A stretch of DNA of 64,000 nt from SAR92 clade bacterium H455 (GCA_024802545.1 CP103416.1:1-64000); one strand, 5' to 3'; shown: positions 19,699 through 30,007, counted from the first letter of the stretch. Notes: a model not told the origin generated them from the sequence alone. A program made the numbers and translations.

Positions 19699-21213
19699 CT
19701 AGGATCCAAGAAAGAACTGATAGGCTTCGTTTTCAGTTTCGTTAACATAGTGATAACCCAGGTTATCGAGAAACCCAGACAACTTCTTAAGGGCTTTCTT
19801 CGACGCCTGAATACCCACCAGCACACGGCCAAAAGCCGAACCATGGTTGCGGTAATGGAACATCGAAATATTAAACTCGCCTCCCAGCTGAGTAAGAAAA
19901 TTCAACAGCGCACCGGGTCGTTCGGGAAACTCAAAACGAAACACCTGCTCTTCCCCCACCTGAGGCGAACGCCCGCCAACCATATGACGAATATGGGATT
20001 TCGCCACTTCGTTATCGGTCATATCGGCAACCGTATAGCCCTGCTCGCGCAATTCAGCCACTAATTGATGACGATCTTGATCATCAACGACCTGGGCGCC
20101 GACAAAGATATGCGCCTTATTGGCATCACTAAAACGATAATTAAACTCAGAAATATTGCGCTTGTGCATAGCCTTGCAAAACAACTTAAAACTGCCCGGC
20201 TTTTCATCGATGGTTACGGCCAACACCGCTTCGCGTTTTTCACCGATCTCGGTGCGTTCAGAAATATAGCGCAGGCGATCGAAATCGATATTGGCACCAC
20301 ATTGAATCGAGAGTAAGGTCTTATCCTTCACCCCACCCCGCTCGACATATTTTTTTAGACCGGCCAAACCCATAGCACCTGAGGGTTCACAGATAGCTCG
20401 CGTATCACTATAGACATCTTTAATCGCCGCACAGATCTCATCGGTGCTTACCGTGATCACTTCGTCGACCAGGTCTTTCAGTATCCGGAAAGTCTCTTTA
20501 CCAATTTGCGCAACAGCAGTGCCGTCGGCAAAAATCCCCACGTCTTTTAAGCGCACTCGCCGGCCAGCTTTTAATGCTGCATCAAGACAGGCACTGTCAT
20601 TGGCTTCGACAGCAATAATTTTTACATCGGGGCGCACATATTTAACATAGGCGGCAACCCCGGCACAGAGACCGCCGCCACCAACAGCAATAAAAATCAC
20701 ATCAAGATCACCGGGTAACTGACGCAAAATTTCCATGCCGATAGTACCTTGCCCGGCAATAACATCAGGGTCATCGAAGGGGTGGATATAAACCAAACCC
20801 TTTTCTTCAACCAATTTTTGCGCGTAAGCAGATGCCGCATCGTAGTTGTCGCCAATCAAAACTACTTTGGCGCCGCGAGCGCGAACTGCATCCACCTTAA
20901 TTTGCGGCGTTGTCTTAGGCATCACGATGGTTGCCTTAACCCCCATCTTCTTTGACGCCAAAGCCAGACCCTGAGCGTGGTTTCCCGCCGAGGCGGCAAT
21001 CACACCAGTAGCGCGCTGCTCGTCGGTGAGCTGACGGAGCTTGTTGTAAGCCCCGCGCAACTTGAATGAAAACACCGGCTGTAAGTCTTCGCGCTTTAAC
21101 AACACATTGTTATTCAGTCGCTGAGAGAGCAGTGGCGCTGGATCGATTGGGGTTTCGATTACCAGGTCATAGATACGCGCATCGAGAATTTTTTTCACGT
21201 ACTTGTGGGGCAT
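19699..21213 (-). CDS. ilvA: Threonine ammonia-lyase, biosynthetic
   Basis: PLP enzyme that deaminates threonine to 2-oxobutanoate, the first step of isoleucine synthesis. The PLP lysine lies in LQPVFSFKLRGAYNKL; SAGNHAQG and the GGGGLCAG phosphate loop follow. Two ACT-like regulatory domains (about residues 330-504) should confer isoleucine inhibition. The ATG at 21213 gives 504 residues, the usual long IlvA length; the frame runs open to 21342 into the rpiA promoter. The divergent ilvA/rpiA pair matches Pseudomonas. Confidence 0.95.
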   Translation of the reverse strand: MPHKYVKKILDARIYDLVIETPIDPAPLLSQRLNNNVLLKREDLQPVFSFKLRGAYNKLRQLTDEQRATGVIAASAGNHAQGLALASKKMGVKATIVMPKTTPQIKVDAVRARGAKVVLIGDNYDAASAYAQKLVEEKGLVYIHPFDDPDVIAGQGTIGMEILRQLPGDLDVIFIAVGGGGLCAGVAAYVKYVRPDVKIIAVEANDSACLDAALKAGRRVRLKDVGIFADGTAVAQIGKETFRILKDLVDEVITVSTDEICAAIKDVYSDTRAICEPSGAMGLAGLKKYVERGGVKDKTLLSIQCGANIDFDRLRYISERTEIGEKREAVLAVTIDEKPGSFKLFCKAMHKRNISEFNYRFSDANKAHIFVGAQVVDDQDRHQLVAELREQGYTVADMTDNEVAKSHIRHMVGGRSPQVGEEQVFRFEFPERPGALLNFLTQLGGEFNISMFHYRNHGSAFGRVLVGIQASKKALKKLSGFLDNLGYHYVNETENEAYQFFLGS

Positions 21214-21313
21214 GAAGAATCCATAATCTGAGTCTGAAGAATCAATGGTAAGTTGATAAACAGTTTTACGCCAGCCTGAAAACAATGAATCTGTTTTATT
21301 GCGCGTATCACCG

Positions 21314-21319
21314 TATAAT
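21314..21319 (+). promoter_or_regulatory. Consensus -10 box for rpiA
   Basis: A perfect TATAAT lies 39 nt before the GTG start of rpiA. The matching -35 is weak (CTGTTT-like at 21291-21296), so only the -10 is called. Confidence 0.5.
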
Positions 21320-21357
21320 TGCGGCCTTACAAAAACACACAATCGGTGAGGTCACAG

Positions 21358-22038
21358 GTGGATCAGAATCAATTAAAACTCGCGGTAGCGGCCGCTGCAG
21401 TCGAGTACACATTAAGTAAGATCAACCCAGAGAGTATTGTTGGCATTGGCACAGGTTCAACTGCCAACTGTTTTATCGACTTGCTCGCCGAGCATAAAAA
21501 TAGCTTTCAGGCTGCAGTGGCAAGCTCTGAAGCTTCAGCAGAGCGCTTGCGCGGCCATGGCATTGAGGTTATTGAGCTCAATGCCGCTGCAGAAATCACT
21601 ATCTACATAGATGGCGCAGACGAAGCCAACCCTCGCCTTGAGCTCGTTAAAGGCGGCGGTGCAGCACTGACTAGAGAGAAAATTGTTACTGCCGTAGCTA
21701 ATGAATTTGTCTGCATTGCCGACGAGAGCAAGTGGGTCGATCATCTGGGCCGGTTCCCCCTACCCGTAGAAGTGATTCCAATGGCGCGCAGCTATGTTGC
21801 ACGAGAGCTGGTTAAGCTAGGCGGCGATCCAGTGTGGCGTGAAAATGTTATCACCGACAACGGCAATCAAATTCTCGATGTTCACCACCTCTATCCCGTT
21901 GGCTCCGCTCAGGCATTGGAAGAGAAGATCAATCAAATTACCGGTGTTGTTACTAACGGGTTCTTTGCTTTAAAAGCGGCTGATGTATTATTTCTGGCAA
22001 CCCAGCAGGGCGTAGTAACGCACTATCCCAAAGCATAA
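21358..22038 (+). CDS. rpiA: Ribose-5-phosphate isomerase A
   Basis: Interconverts ribose-5-phosphate and ribulose-5-phosphate in the pentose phosphate pathway. [15 protein letters not shown], the catalytic [19 protein letters not shown] and [10 protein letters not shown] are family signatures. The GTG at 21358 is preferred: GAGGT lies 5 nt upstream and the protein (227 aa) then begins like other RpiA. A PfkB-family kinase follows 18 nt later. Confidence 0.95.
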   Translation: MDQNQLKLAVAAAAVEYTLSKINPESIVGIGTGSTANCFIDLLAEHKNSFQAAVASSEASAERLRGHGIEVIELNAAAEITIYIDGADEANPRLELVKGGGAALTREKIVTAVANEFVCIADESKWVDHLGRFPLPVEVIPMARSYVARELVKLGGDPVWRENVITDNGNQILDVHHLYPVGSAQALEEKINQITGVVTNGFFALKAADVLFLATQQGVVTHYPKA

Positions 22039-22056
22039 ACAGCGGCGATTAAAACC

Positions 22057-23052
22057 ATGAAGAAATATCACGTCTGTGGCCTGGGCAACGCCCTGGTTGA
22101 TACAGAAATTGAAGTCAGTGAAAAAAACCTCAGTGATCTTGGCATTGAAAAAGGCTTGATGACGCTAGTAGATGAAGAGCGTCAGCATTTTTTGCAGGAC
22201 AATCTCAGCGATCATCTGGTGATGTCCAAGCGCGCCTGCGGTGGCTCTGCGGCAAACACCGTAATTTCACTCAGCCAGTTTGGCGGCAAGGGATATCTGT
22301 CTTGCAAGGTGGCTGACGACGAAAATGGCCAGTTCTATATGCAGGACCTAATCGACAACGGCGTCGACCATAATGCTCATGCCCAGATCGCTCAGGGGAT
22401 TACCGGAAAGTGCCTAGTAATGATCACTGATGATGCCGATCGAACCATGAATACCTTTCTCGGCATCAGTTCAGAGCTGGCCTCTGCCGATGTTGACCCA
22501 GAAGCTATAGAGAATTCAGAATATCTCTATATAGAAGGCTACTTGGTTACCGGAGAGAGTTCCCTAAAAGCCGTTCTTGAGGCCTGTAAAATTGCTCGCC
22601 AAGCGGGAACCAAAATCGCATTGAGCTTGTCCGACCCAGGTATTGTTGAATATTTTCGTGACGGCCTAAAGAGTATTGTCGGCGATGGCGTTGACTTGCT
22701 GTTTTGCAACGAACAGGAAGCTCTGAGCTGGTGCCAAACTGACAATTTAGATAAGGCTCTAGAGCAGCTGCAAAACAGCGCAGCACAGTTCGCAGTGACT
22801 CTTGGCAGCGAAGGTTCAGTGGTATTTGATGGTATGGATTATCTGCGTGCTGCGGCCCAACCGATTACTGCCGTCGACACTAACGGCGCAGGGGATATGT
22901 TTGCCGGCGCCTATCTCTATGGTATTACTCAGGGTTACTCCAATTTGTCTGCTGCAGTATTTGCCAATCGCGCCGCCAGCGCAGTGGTCGGTCAGTATGG
23001 GCCACGCTTGCACAGCGCTGAGTACCATGGTCTCAAAGAAGGCTTAAAGTAA
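22057..23052 (+). CDS. PfkB-family carbohydrate/adenosine kinase
   Basis: Ribokinase-like kinase of 331 aa. N-terminal GLGNALVDTEIEV, the GGSAANTVISLSQFGG substrate motif and the catalytic DTNGAGDMFAGAYLYG (anion hole GAGD with base Asp) are clear. Related proteobacterial proteins are often called adenosine kinase, but the substrate is not settled by sequence. The link with rpiA suggests a ribose or nucleoside substrate, which is an inference. Confidence 0.85.
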   Translation: MKKYHVCGLGNALVDTEIEVSEKNLSDLGIEKGLMTLVDEERQHFLQDNLSDHLVMSKRACGGSAANTVISLSQFGGKGYLSCKVADDENGQFYMQDLIDNGVDHNAHAQIAQGITGKCLVMITDDADRTMNTFLGISSELASADVDPEAIENSEYLYIEGYLVTGESSLKAVLEACKIARQAGTKIALSLSDPGIVEYFRDGLKSIVGDGVDLLFCNEQEALSWCQTDNLDKALEQLQNSAAQFAVTLGSEGSVVFDGMDYLRAAAQPITAVDTNGAGDMFAGAYLYGITQGYSNLSAAVFANRAASAVVGQYGPRLHSAEYHGLKEGLK

Positions 23053-23071
23053 GCACTGGAGGCTGGCTAAT

Positions 23072-25675
23072 TTAGCGCCCGAATCGGTCCAGGGGCTGAG
23101 GATGCTGGAACAGAAAGCCCTGTAAATAATCGACGCCTATCTTCTTCAGCAGGCGCAGTTGGTTTTCGTTTTCCACTCCCTCGGCCACAGTGGTAACACC
23201 CATAATATGACCCAAGTGATTGATAGTGCTGACCACTGAATAATCCACATCACTGTTTTCCATGGTGTGGATAAAACTCGAATCAATCTTCAAACAGTCG
23301 ATGGGCAACTCTTTTAAATAAGCAAAAGACGACAGCCCACTGCCAAAATCATCCAGTGCAATAGATACCCCCACCGAGCGCAATGTGGAGATCAAGCGCT
23401 TGGCTTCCTGAAGGTGTTTGACCGCTGCGGTCTCGGTGATTTCAAACTGAACATGCTTTGGTGAGATTCCGGTGTCACTAAAACCACTGAGTATATAGTC
23501 GATCGCATTCTCATCTCCCACCGTGCTGCCGGATAGATTTACCGATAGCAGTGGCAAGGGCGAGCCTTTAGCTTGGAGACGTTGAAGAAATTTTAGCGAA
23601 TGACTGAAGACCCATTTGTCCAGATCGTCGATCAGTGAAAAATGTTCAGCGCCGGGAATAAACTCTGAGGGGGGTAAAATAGTGCCATCACTTTCGCGCA
23701 TCCGCACCAGCACCTCATAACATTTAGCCGTCGCGGCAGAGCCGTTTAGCGGCACAATCGGCTGAGCAAATAAGGTAAAGCGATCTTCATCTAGGGCCGA
23801 GACGATTTTGGGCATGCTGGTGGCCAAACTCCGCCGTCGAGCAACCTCTTCATTAAATGACTGGAAATGAATTTTGTTGCGGCCTTTGTCTCGCGCCGTG
23901 GCGCAGGAAGAGCCCGCCGAGATCATCAGGTCGATATCGGAAAGTGCTGTGTCATCAATCAGAATGGCGCCAATACTCGCGCCAATTTTTAACACCTCCC
24001 CCTCCCAGGGAACCCGCAACTCTTTCAGTTCGGCAAGAATTCGCTCCGCCAGTATCATCGCCTTATCGTAATTGACCCTATGTATCAGCAGGGCAAATTC
24101 ATCATTGCCAATCCGCGCGGCTATATCGCTGGGCCCGGCAAGTCTAATCAGTAACTGAGCAAATTCTTTGAGAAGTTCATCGCCGGCGGTATGACCGCTG
24201 GTATCGTTGATCACTGAAAAGTTATACAGGTCGATATAGAGCAGCGCGTGTATTGCCCCCTCCTGTCGAGCAATCTCTATAGCTTTTTGAATACGTTTAG
24301 AGAGCGATGTGCGATTCGGCAACCCAGTTAGCGAATCATGCATCGACTGCCACTGCAGGCGACTGGAAACCCGGCGCGCTTCGCTGAGAGGCCTAAAGAT
24401 CACCAGGCACTTAATAATACGACCCATGGCATCGCGCAGTGGAAATGCCGACACTGAAACACTCACCGGCGCTGCACCACGCACATTTAATAACAGCGAC
24501 TGGTTGGACTCCACATTGAGGGCCTTGTTCAGCGCATCCTGAACCGGGGTTTCGGCAATGCCTGTGTCTTCGTTAGACAGCGGCATGGCCGCATGAATCT
24601 GTACTGGCTTGGACTTGTCTAATGTAAAACCCAATAGCTGCTCGGCGATCGGGTTCATCTCTAAAACAAACCCCTCAGCATCGACAAGGGTAACCGCGTC
24701 GGCAATATGCTTTGAAGTAAGATCATACAGTTCACCGCGGTTAATTAGCTCCTCGGCCTGCTGGCTAATCTGGGTGCAGTCGTTGCAGAGAATAATTAAC
24801 TGCTCTTGATTGACGGCTGAATGGAATAGTTTTACATCCAGATAACGACTTTCACCATGACATGTGGCGGCCAGCACATAACCCTGATTATGCTGAGTGG
24901 CAAGGCTAGTCATATTTTCCACAAGGTCCAGCCCATGCATATCATCGAGGCCGGGGAATAGCGTGCGCACCGAACTGCCGAGCAAAAGTTCACTGCTGTA
25001 GCCAAACAATGTTTCTGCAGCGGGGCTAATCTGAGAGATAAAACCAAATTGATCAGTGGTTATGTAGGCGGAGCTTTTATCGACGAGGAAGGTGTCAAGC
25101 TGCTGATCCGTTAGCTCGACGTTTTTTGTTTCTGGGCTATTTTCCAAATCATTTTTTGCGCCATTTTTGCCTGAACTACTCTTTGGCGAGTGGATATCTA
25201 GAGCGCTAACTTCTGCGTGATTTTGTTTGTGAATTCTATGTTTGGCAATAGCATTTTTGGTTTCGGCCTGCAGGCTAAAGCGGATCAGACAGTAATTATT
25301 AGAACCATCGTCGTAAACACTCATAGAGACTTCCAACAGCGTAGAACTGTCTCGAGAAAAAGCCTCGGTGAATTGGTCTAGCAGACTGTTGTCTGCTGGC
25401 CGAGTAAAACGACTATTGCCGGTGGCGCTAATAATTTGATGCAGCTCTCCAGAGAAGCCACTACCCAATAACGCTGGAAATAGCGCGTAGAAACGCTTGC
25501 CCTGAGACTGACCTGAAGAGACCCGACAGAAATCGGCGGCCTTGCGATCGATCATTACCACCCTGAGATTGCGGTCTACAACCATCACGCCTCCCTGCAG
25601 GCGCGCCGCAATTAGAGCCCGACTTAACTCGGACCCTGCCTCACCAACTCCCTTTGTGTGGAAAATATCGTTCAT
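23072..25675 (-). CDS. PAS-GGDEF-EAL cyclic-di-GMP phosphodiesterase-type protein
   Basis: An 867-aa cytoplasmic signalling protein with no membrane segment. PAS-like sensory domains occupy roughly residues 15-440. The GGDEF domain follows (440-600), then an EAL domain (610-867). The GGDEF motif is GNDEF (523-527), so cyclase activity is doubtful. The EAL site keeps its catalytic set: E654 in YEVLVRMRE, VNLSG, FEITET, LDDFGSGLSS, LKIDSSFI and AEGVEN. A c-di-GMP phosphodiesterase with a regulatory GGDEF domain is the best reading. It is a single gene convergent with the PfkB kinase. In a cell with type IV pili, c-di-GMP control of motility is plausible. Confidence 0.9.
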   Translation of the reverse strand: MNDIFHTKGVGEAGSELSRALIAARLQGGVMVVDRNLRVVMIDRKAADFCRVSSGQSQGKRFYALFPALLGSGFSGELHQIISATGNSRFTRPADNSLLDQFTEAFSRDSSTLLEVSMSVYDDGSNNYCLIRFSLQAETKNAIAKHRIHKQNHAEVSALDIHSPKSSSGKNGAKNDLENSPETKNVELTDQQLDTFLVDKSSAYITTDQFGFISQISPAAETLFGYSSELLLGSSVRTLFPGLDDMHGLDLVENMTSLATQHNQGYVLAATCHGESRYLDVKLFHSAVNQEQLIILCNDCTQISQQAEELINRGELYDLTSKHIADAVTLVDAEGFVLEMNPIAEQLLGFTLDKSKPVQIHAAMPLSNEDTGIAETPVQDALNKALNVESNQSLLLNVRGAAPVSVSVSAFPLRDAMGRIIKCLVIFRPLSEARRVSSRLQWQSMHDSLTGLPNRTSLSKRIQKAIEIARQEGAIHALLYIDLYNFSVINDTSGHTAGDELLKEFAQLLIRLAGPSDIAARIGNDEFALLIHRVNYDKAMILAERILAELKELRVPWEGEVLKIGASIGAILIDDTALSDIDLMISAGSSCATARDKGRNKIHFQSFNEEVARRRSLATSMPKIVSALDEDRFTLFAQPIVPLNGSAATAKCYEVLVRMRESDGTILPPSEFIPGAEHFSLIDDLDKWVFSHSLKFLQRLQAKGSPLPLLSVNLSGSTVGDENAIDYILSGFSDTGISPKHVQFEITETAAVKHLQEAKRLISTLRSVGVSIALDDFGSGLSSFAYLKELPIDCLKIDSSFIHTMENSDVDYSVVSTINHLGHIMGVTTVAEGVENENQLRLLKKIGVDYLQGFLFQHPQPLDRFGR

Positions 25676-25746
25676 CCTTTAACCCTTTGTCATTCTCCAA
25701 CTCTTTCTTTAGCGGCTGATACTACAGCCTCTTCTTCAGATTAATC

Positions 25747-26817
25747 TTATCCCTGAGAGAGCAACTCCCGAAGATCAATAATCGCCGCATTGGCACGACT
25801 AATATAAGAGGCCATCACCAATGAATGATTGGCTAATAGACCAAAACCTTCACCGTTAACAATTACTGGTGCATTAACTGGCTGCTGGCTCATTTCTAGT
25901 TCACGGATAATCTGCTGCAAACTTGCAATCGCATTTTTACGATTTAGCACATCGGCAAAATCTACTTCCACGGCTTTTAAAAAGTGCAGCAGTGCCCAGG
26001 TGGTGCCACGAGCTTCATAAAATACATTATCAATCTCAAGCCAGCTGGTTTTCACCTCAATTTCCTGAGCGCTCTGAGTTGACTGACGGCCCGCAGCATC
26101 GCCGGAGAGGTCAGTATTAATACGCCGCTGACCAACACTTGCAGAGAGTCTCTGAGACAGACTGCCAAGTCGAGTTTCAACCGTACTCAGCCAGTAGCGC
26201 AGGTTGTCCGCTCGGGCATAAAACTGCGCATCAGGGGCCTGTGTGTCAGCGAGTCGCGCGAGGTAGCGACGAAAATATTGCTGCCCCTCGGCATATTCAG
26301 ATTCAGGCCAGGGCACAGCCCATCGACTGTGATCAATATGCAGTCGCGGCTCGGCTATGGCCAGATCGCGATCTTCGGTTGACTGGGATTGCGAACGACT
26401 AAATGCTTCTCGATTAGCTTTGCTGAGATCGCGAATCTGCACCAAGACACCAAACTCCCAACTGGGGATGTTATCCAGCCAAATGCCGGGTGGCATCATG
26501 TCATTGCTAAGATAGCCACCGGGCTTCTTCAACAATACTTCAATGGTGTGAATCAATGTCGCCGTAGTGGTGGCACCAACCACCAGAGGCTTGCCTGCCA
26601 GTTCTTTTTCGGTCTCAGCACGAACATCAAACAGGTCGGGTTCGCAACTCCAGTACCAACCCAGGCCAAGCAAAAACAATCCGATAACCAGAAAGATGGT
26701 GAGCCCGTAGCGCAAATAAGCCGGCCTGTGACTATCCACATAGCCATCGGCTATTTTCTCAGCCGTATCCAGAAAGGGTTTTTGCCCACCGGTTTTTATT
26801 CGACGCCAAAATTTCAT
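25747..26817 (-). CDS. DUF2333 family membrane protein
   Basis: A 356-aa protein with one membrane helix near residues 37-54 and a large extracytoplasmic domain, matching the DUF2333 family of gammaproteobacteria. Notable segments are KPGGYLSNDMMPPG, DNIPSWEFGVLVQIRD and the C-terminal GEGFGLLANHSLVMASYISRA. Function is unknown. Its ATG overlaps the PCuAC stop by four bases, so the two are translated together. Confidence 0.85.
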   Translation of the reverse strand: MKFWRRIKTGGQKPFLDTAEKIADGYVDSHRPAYLRYGLTIFLVIGLFLLGLGWYWSCEPDLFDVRAETEKELAGKPLVVGATTTATLIHTIEVLLKKPGGYLSNDMMPPGIWLDNIPSWEFGVLVQIRDLSKANREAFSRSQSQSTEDRDLAIAEPRLHIDHSRWAVPWPESEYAEGQQYFRRYLARLADTQAPDAQFYARADNLRYWLSTVETRLGSLSQRLSASVGQRRINTDLSGDAAGRQSTQSAQEIEVKTSWLEIDNVFYEARGTTWALLHFLKAVEVDFADVLNRKNAIASLQQIIRELEMSQQPVNAPVIVNGEGFGLLANHSLVMASYISRANAAIIDLRELLSQG

Positions 26818-27365
26818 TTATGCATACCGTTTTTTTTCATATTGTGGCCCGAGTGGTCGTCCATAGGGCCCTTATCCATAGAATGCCCATGCATGGAATG
26901 ATCATGGGCCTTTGCCGCCGGAGTAGGTTTCTTAAACAGGCTGCGCACCTCAGCGGTTACTTCAATAGCACCGCAGTCCTTGGTTTGCAGGCTCATCTTA
27001 TGTGTTTCACCAGGCACCAATGGAGCTTCTACATCGAGCAACATCAGGTGAAATCCGCCAGGTTGTAATAGCAGAGTTTCTCCAGCTGCAACTGTCACTT
27101 CAGTAACCGGACGCATTCTCATCATACCGTCATTCATCAGTTGCTGATGAACCTCCAGCCTCGCCGCGATCTCAGTGGCGCCACCGATAATTGCGCAGGC
27201 TTTGTCATGGTTATTGGTCACTGACAAATAAGCTGCCGTCGCCGTTCGCCCTGGCGGCATAGCACGCATATAAGCGTCTTCAACCGAGAAGCCAGAGGCA
27301 CCTGCCGTCAAACCAAAAGGCATGGCGAGGCAAAAAACAAAGCAATAGATTAATCGAGTTTTCAT
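26814..27365 (-). CDS. Periplasmic copper chaperone PCu(A)C
   Basis: Exported copper-binding protein of the PCu(A)C family, which supplies copper to cytochrome c oxidase. It has a signal peptide (residues 1-24, AGASG cleavage area). The copper motif is seen in EVHQQLMNDGMMRMRPV followed by GGFHLMLLD (H, M, H, M ligands). The last 30 residues form a His/Met-rich tail with 7 His and 5 Met, a second likely copper site. It is coupled to a DUF2333 gene and diverges from dsbD, whose product can keep thiols of such proteins reduced. The start has AAGGA nearby and an extended -10 (TGCTATAGT) upstream. Confidence 0.93.
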   Translation of the reverse strand: MKTRLIYCFVFCLAMPFGLTAGASGFSVEDAYMRAMPPGRTATAAYLSVTNNHDKACAIIGGATEIAARLEVHQQLMNDGMMRMRPVTEVTVAAGETLLLQPGGFHLMLLDVEAPLVPGETHKMSLQTKDCGAIEVTAEVRSLFKKPTPAAKAHDHSMHGHSMDKGPMDDHSGHNMKKNGMHK

Positions 27366-27546
27366 AAGATTCCTTGTTGAAACTATAGCATGTGATCAGA
27401 ATATTGATCGCAAACCGGTATTATTGACCTGGCTTAAATCACGCCGGGTAAAGAATTGAAATCAGTTTAGCGCGCGGTTACGTATCTCTCTGCATTATAC
27501 TAGAGCCATCCAGAAATACAGTTATGAAAAATTAGGCGAAAAGGCT

Positions 27547-29280
27547 ATGAAAATAACAATACGTAACCTCCTGCTGAGCCTAGCTCTGATGTGCGCCTGG
27601 ATAACTGCGACGGCAGAAATTGACTTTCTATCCAAAGCTGACCAAAACAGCTGGGCAGCTGAGCTTGCTAGCCCGGAATTTGTTCCGGTTGAAAAGGCCT
27701 ATAGCGTCGATGTGGTGGTTGAGGATAAGCGCCTATTGCTCAACTGGACCATTCGGGACGGCTACTACTTATACCGTGATCGCTTTAAGTTTGGATCTGT
27801 GGATAGCAATGCTGTTCTGGCCGCACCACAATTTGGCAACGGCCTGTTCAAATGGGATGAGTATTTCGAGAAAGAGCTTGAGGTCTATTACCAGCAGACC
27901 AGCGTTGTGCTGCCCTTCACCACCGATGCGACTCGCCTGAATCTAAAAATTGAATCTCAGGGCTGTGCTGATGCAGGACTCTGTTATCCACCTTATAAGC
28001 AGTGGCTAGATATAGACCTGATCAACGGCATTGTTGAGATTAGCAACCAGCCCCCTGCAACAAACAAACAACCTGACAATGTTGGTGACACAGCATCTCT
28101 ACCACTGGCCCTGGTACTACTTTTTGCTCTGGCTGGCGGCATGATTCTCAATTTGATGCCCTGCGTATTCCCGATACTGTCGATCAAGGTGTTGAGCTTC
28201 ACCATGAATCACAAGACCGATCGCAGCCGACATATTCACGGATTGGTCTACACCGCTGGTGTGATCTCTAGCTTTGTAGCGATCGCCATCGCTATGCTGA
28301 CCCTGCGCGCCGCGGGAGAGAGTATTGGCTGGGGCTTTCAATTGCAGTCACCGCTCTTCGTCATCTTTTTGATCTACCTGTTTTTTATTATGGGTCTTGG
28401 ACTCTCTGGCTATCTCGAGATCGGTAGCAGCCTGATGTCGGTAGGGCAAAACAATCAGAATGAAGAGGGCTTGCGCTCTTCCTTTATGACCGGTGTGCTG
28501 GCCACCACAGTTGCCAGCCCCTGCACTGCACCTTTTATGGGTCCGGCACTGGGCTTTGCGATTAGCCAGTCATCCTCTATTGCCGTATTAGTCTTTGCCT
28601 TTCTCGGCCTCGGCATGGCATTGCCGTTTATTCTATTGGCCTGGATTCCCGGTCTTACCAAGCGACTACCAAAACCCGGCCCCTGGATGGATGTATTTAA
28701 ACAGTTTCTCGCCTTCCCGATCTATATGACTGCAGTCTGGTTGCTCTGGGTTGCTGGGCGTCAGACCTCTATAGATGTGGCAGCGGCAGTAATAATTGGC
28801 CTGATCCTACTGGTGATGGCGCTGTGGATGTGGAAACTCAACAGCAAGCCGGTAACCCGGCTGATAGCAGCAGCGTTATTTGTCGCTGCTCTGGCCGTGC
28901 CTGTGGCGGCGATCTCAGAATCCAACCTGGAACCTGAGTTTTTAACTTATTCTCCAGAGCTTCTTGCGGAACTTCGCGATGACAATCAGCCTGTGTTTAT
29001 CAATCTTACTGCGGACTGGTGTATTACCTGCCTGGTAAATGAGCGCGTGGCTCTAAGCTCAGAAAAGGTTATAGGGTTGATGGGCGCTAACGGCATCAGT
29101 TATCTCAAGGGCGACTGGACCAACAGCGACCCCCAGATCACCGAACTGCTTGGGCGTTTTAATCGCAGCGGTGTGCCACTTTACCTGCTCTACCCTCGGG
29201 GCCAAGGTGAAGCAGTCATTCTTCCGCAGATTCTCACCGAATCAATGGTTATTGACGCCCTAAATCAAGCAATTAACTGA
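27547..29280 (+). CDS. dsbD: Thiol:disulfide interchange protein DsbD
   Basis: Inner-membrane reductase that moves electrons from cytoplasmic thioredoxin to the periplasm. It has a signal peptide, an N-terminal DsbD-alpha domain with C140 and C146, an eight-helix membrane domain with C206 (MPCVFPILSIKVL) and C326 (SPCTAPF), and a C-terminal thioredoxin-like domain with C492-I-T-C495. All three cysteine pairs needed for the relay are present. The WCITCLVNE site is a little closer to ScsB-type proteins than to E. coli WCVAC. Gene order dsbD-aroQ-accB matches Pseudomonas. Confidence 0.92.
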   Translation: MKITIRNLLLSLALMCAWITATAEIDFLSKADQNSWAAELASPEFVPVEKAYSVDVVVEDKRLLLNWTIRDGYYLYRDRFKFGSVDSNAVLAAPQFGNGLFKWDEYFEKELEVYYQQTSVVLPFTTDATRLNLKIESQGCADAGLCYPPYKQWLDIDLINGIVEISNQPPATNKQPDNVGDTASLPLALVLLFALAGGMILNLMPCVFPILSIKVLSFTMNHKTDRSRHIHGLVYTAGVISSFVAIAIAMLTLRAAGESIGWGFQLQSPLFVIFLIYLFFIMGLGLSGYLEIGSSLMSVGQNNQNEEGLRSSFMTGVLATTVASPCTAPFMGPALGFAISQSSSIAVLVFAFLGLGMALPFILLAWIPGLTKRLPKPGPWMDVFKQFLAFPIYMTAVWLLWVAGRQTSIDVAAAVIIGLILLVMALWMWKLNSKPVTRLIAAALFVAALAVPVAAISESNLEPEFLTYSPELLAELRDDNQPVFINLTADWCITCLVNERVALSSEKVIGLMGANGISYLKGDWTNSDPQITELLGRFNRSGVPLYLLYPRGQGEAVILPQILTESMVIDALNQAIN

Positions 29281-29569
29281 TTTCGAAGACGTTAACCAAA
29301 TTATTTCAGACATTCTAAGATTTTAGCCGATTTTATCGCTTTTTAACCTTTTTGACCGTAAAAACTGCCCTAAAAAACGCTAACGTCGCCGTTTCAGTAA
29401 AGCTGCAAAAAGAAAGTACGGCCATAATGTTAAATAACGTAGGCATTTTCTGCTAAGTTCGTCGAAAAGAGTATTTATCCAAGTATTCATGGACAGTACT
29501 TTTATTTTCGGGCAGACTCTTCCCAATTCGGTAACCAATCTGCTAACCAACCTATTTCCGAGGGATCCA

Positions 29570-30007
29570 ATGGCTTCACTACTGGTACTTCATGGTCCAA
29601 ACCTAAATCTACTCGGCTCTCGAGAGCCAGAAATTTATGGTGCCGAAACTCTTGAGCAAATTAATGCGGCCCTGATTACCCAGGCAGCAGCAGCCGGACA
29701 CAGCCTTGCAGCACTGCAAAGCAATGCTGAGTTTGACTTAATTCAGAGAATTCACGACGCTCGCAACGAAGCCGTCGACTTTATTATTATCAATCCCGGT
29801 GCCTTTACCCATACCAGTGTTGCTCTTCGCGATGCGCTATTGGGTGTTGAGATTCCGTTTATCGAAGTGCACCTCTCCAATGTTTATGCCCGAGAGGCCT
29901 TCCGTCACCACTCCTATTTTTCCGATATTGCTGAAGGTGTAATTTGCGGCTTCGGTGCCAACAGTTATCAGCTGGCCCTGCAAGCAGCACTCGGCAAGCT
30001 AAACTAA
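29570..30007 (+). CDS. aroQ: 3-dehydroquinate dehydratase, type II
   Basis: Third step of the shikimate pathway. The 145-aa protein shows [18 protein letters not shown] with the catalytic Tyr, [32 protein letters not shown] and [17 protein letters not shown] with the active-site His. The start is placed at 29570 (GAGGG 5 nt upstream); the frame is open back to 29489. It leads the aroQ-accB-accC set; 289 nt separate it from dsbD. Confidence 0.96.
   Translation: MASLLVLHGPNLNLLGSREPEIYGAETLEQINAALITQAAAAGHSLAALQSNAEFDLIQRIHDARNEAVDFIIINPGAFTHTSVALRDALLGVEIPFIEVHLSNVYAREAFRHHSYFSDIAEGVICGFGANSYQLALQAALGKLN

Noticed and set aside
26389-26901. 170-codon plus-strand frame over DUF2333 and PCuAC
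   Set aside because: Antisense to two coupled genes; no family features.
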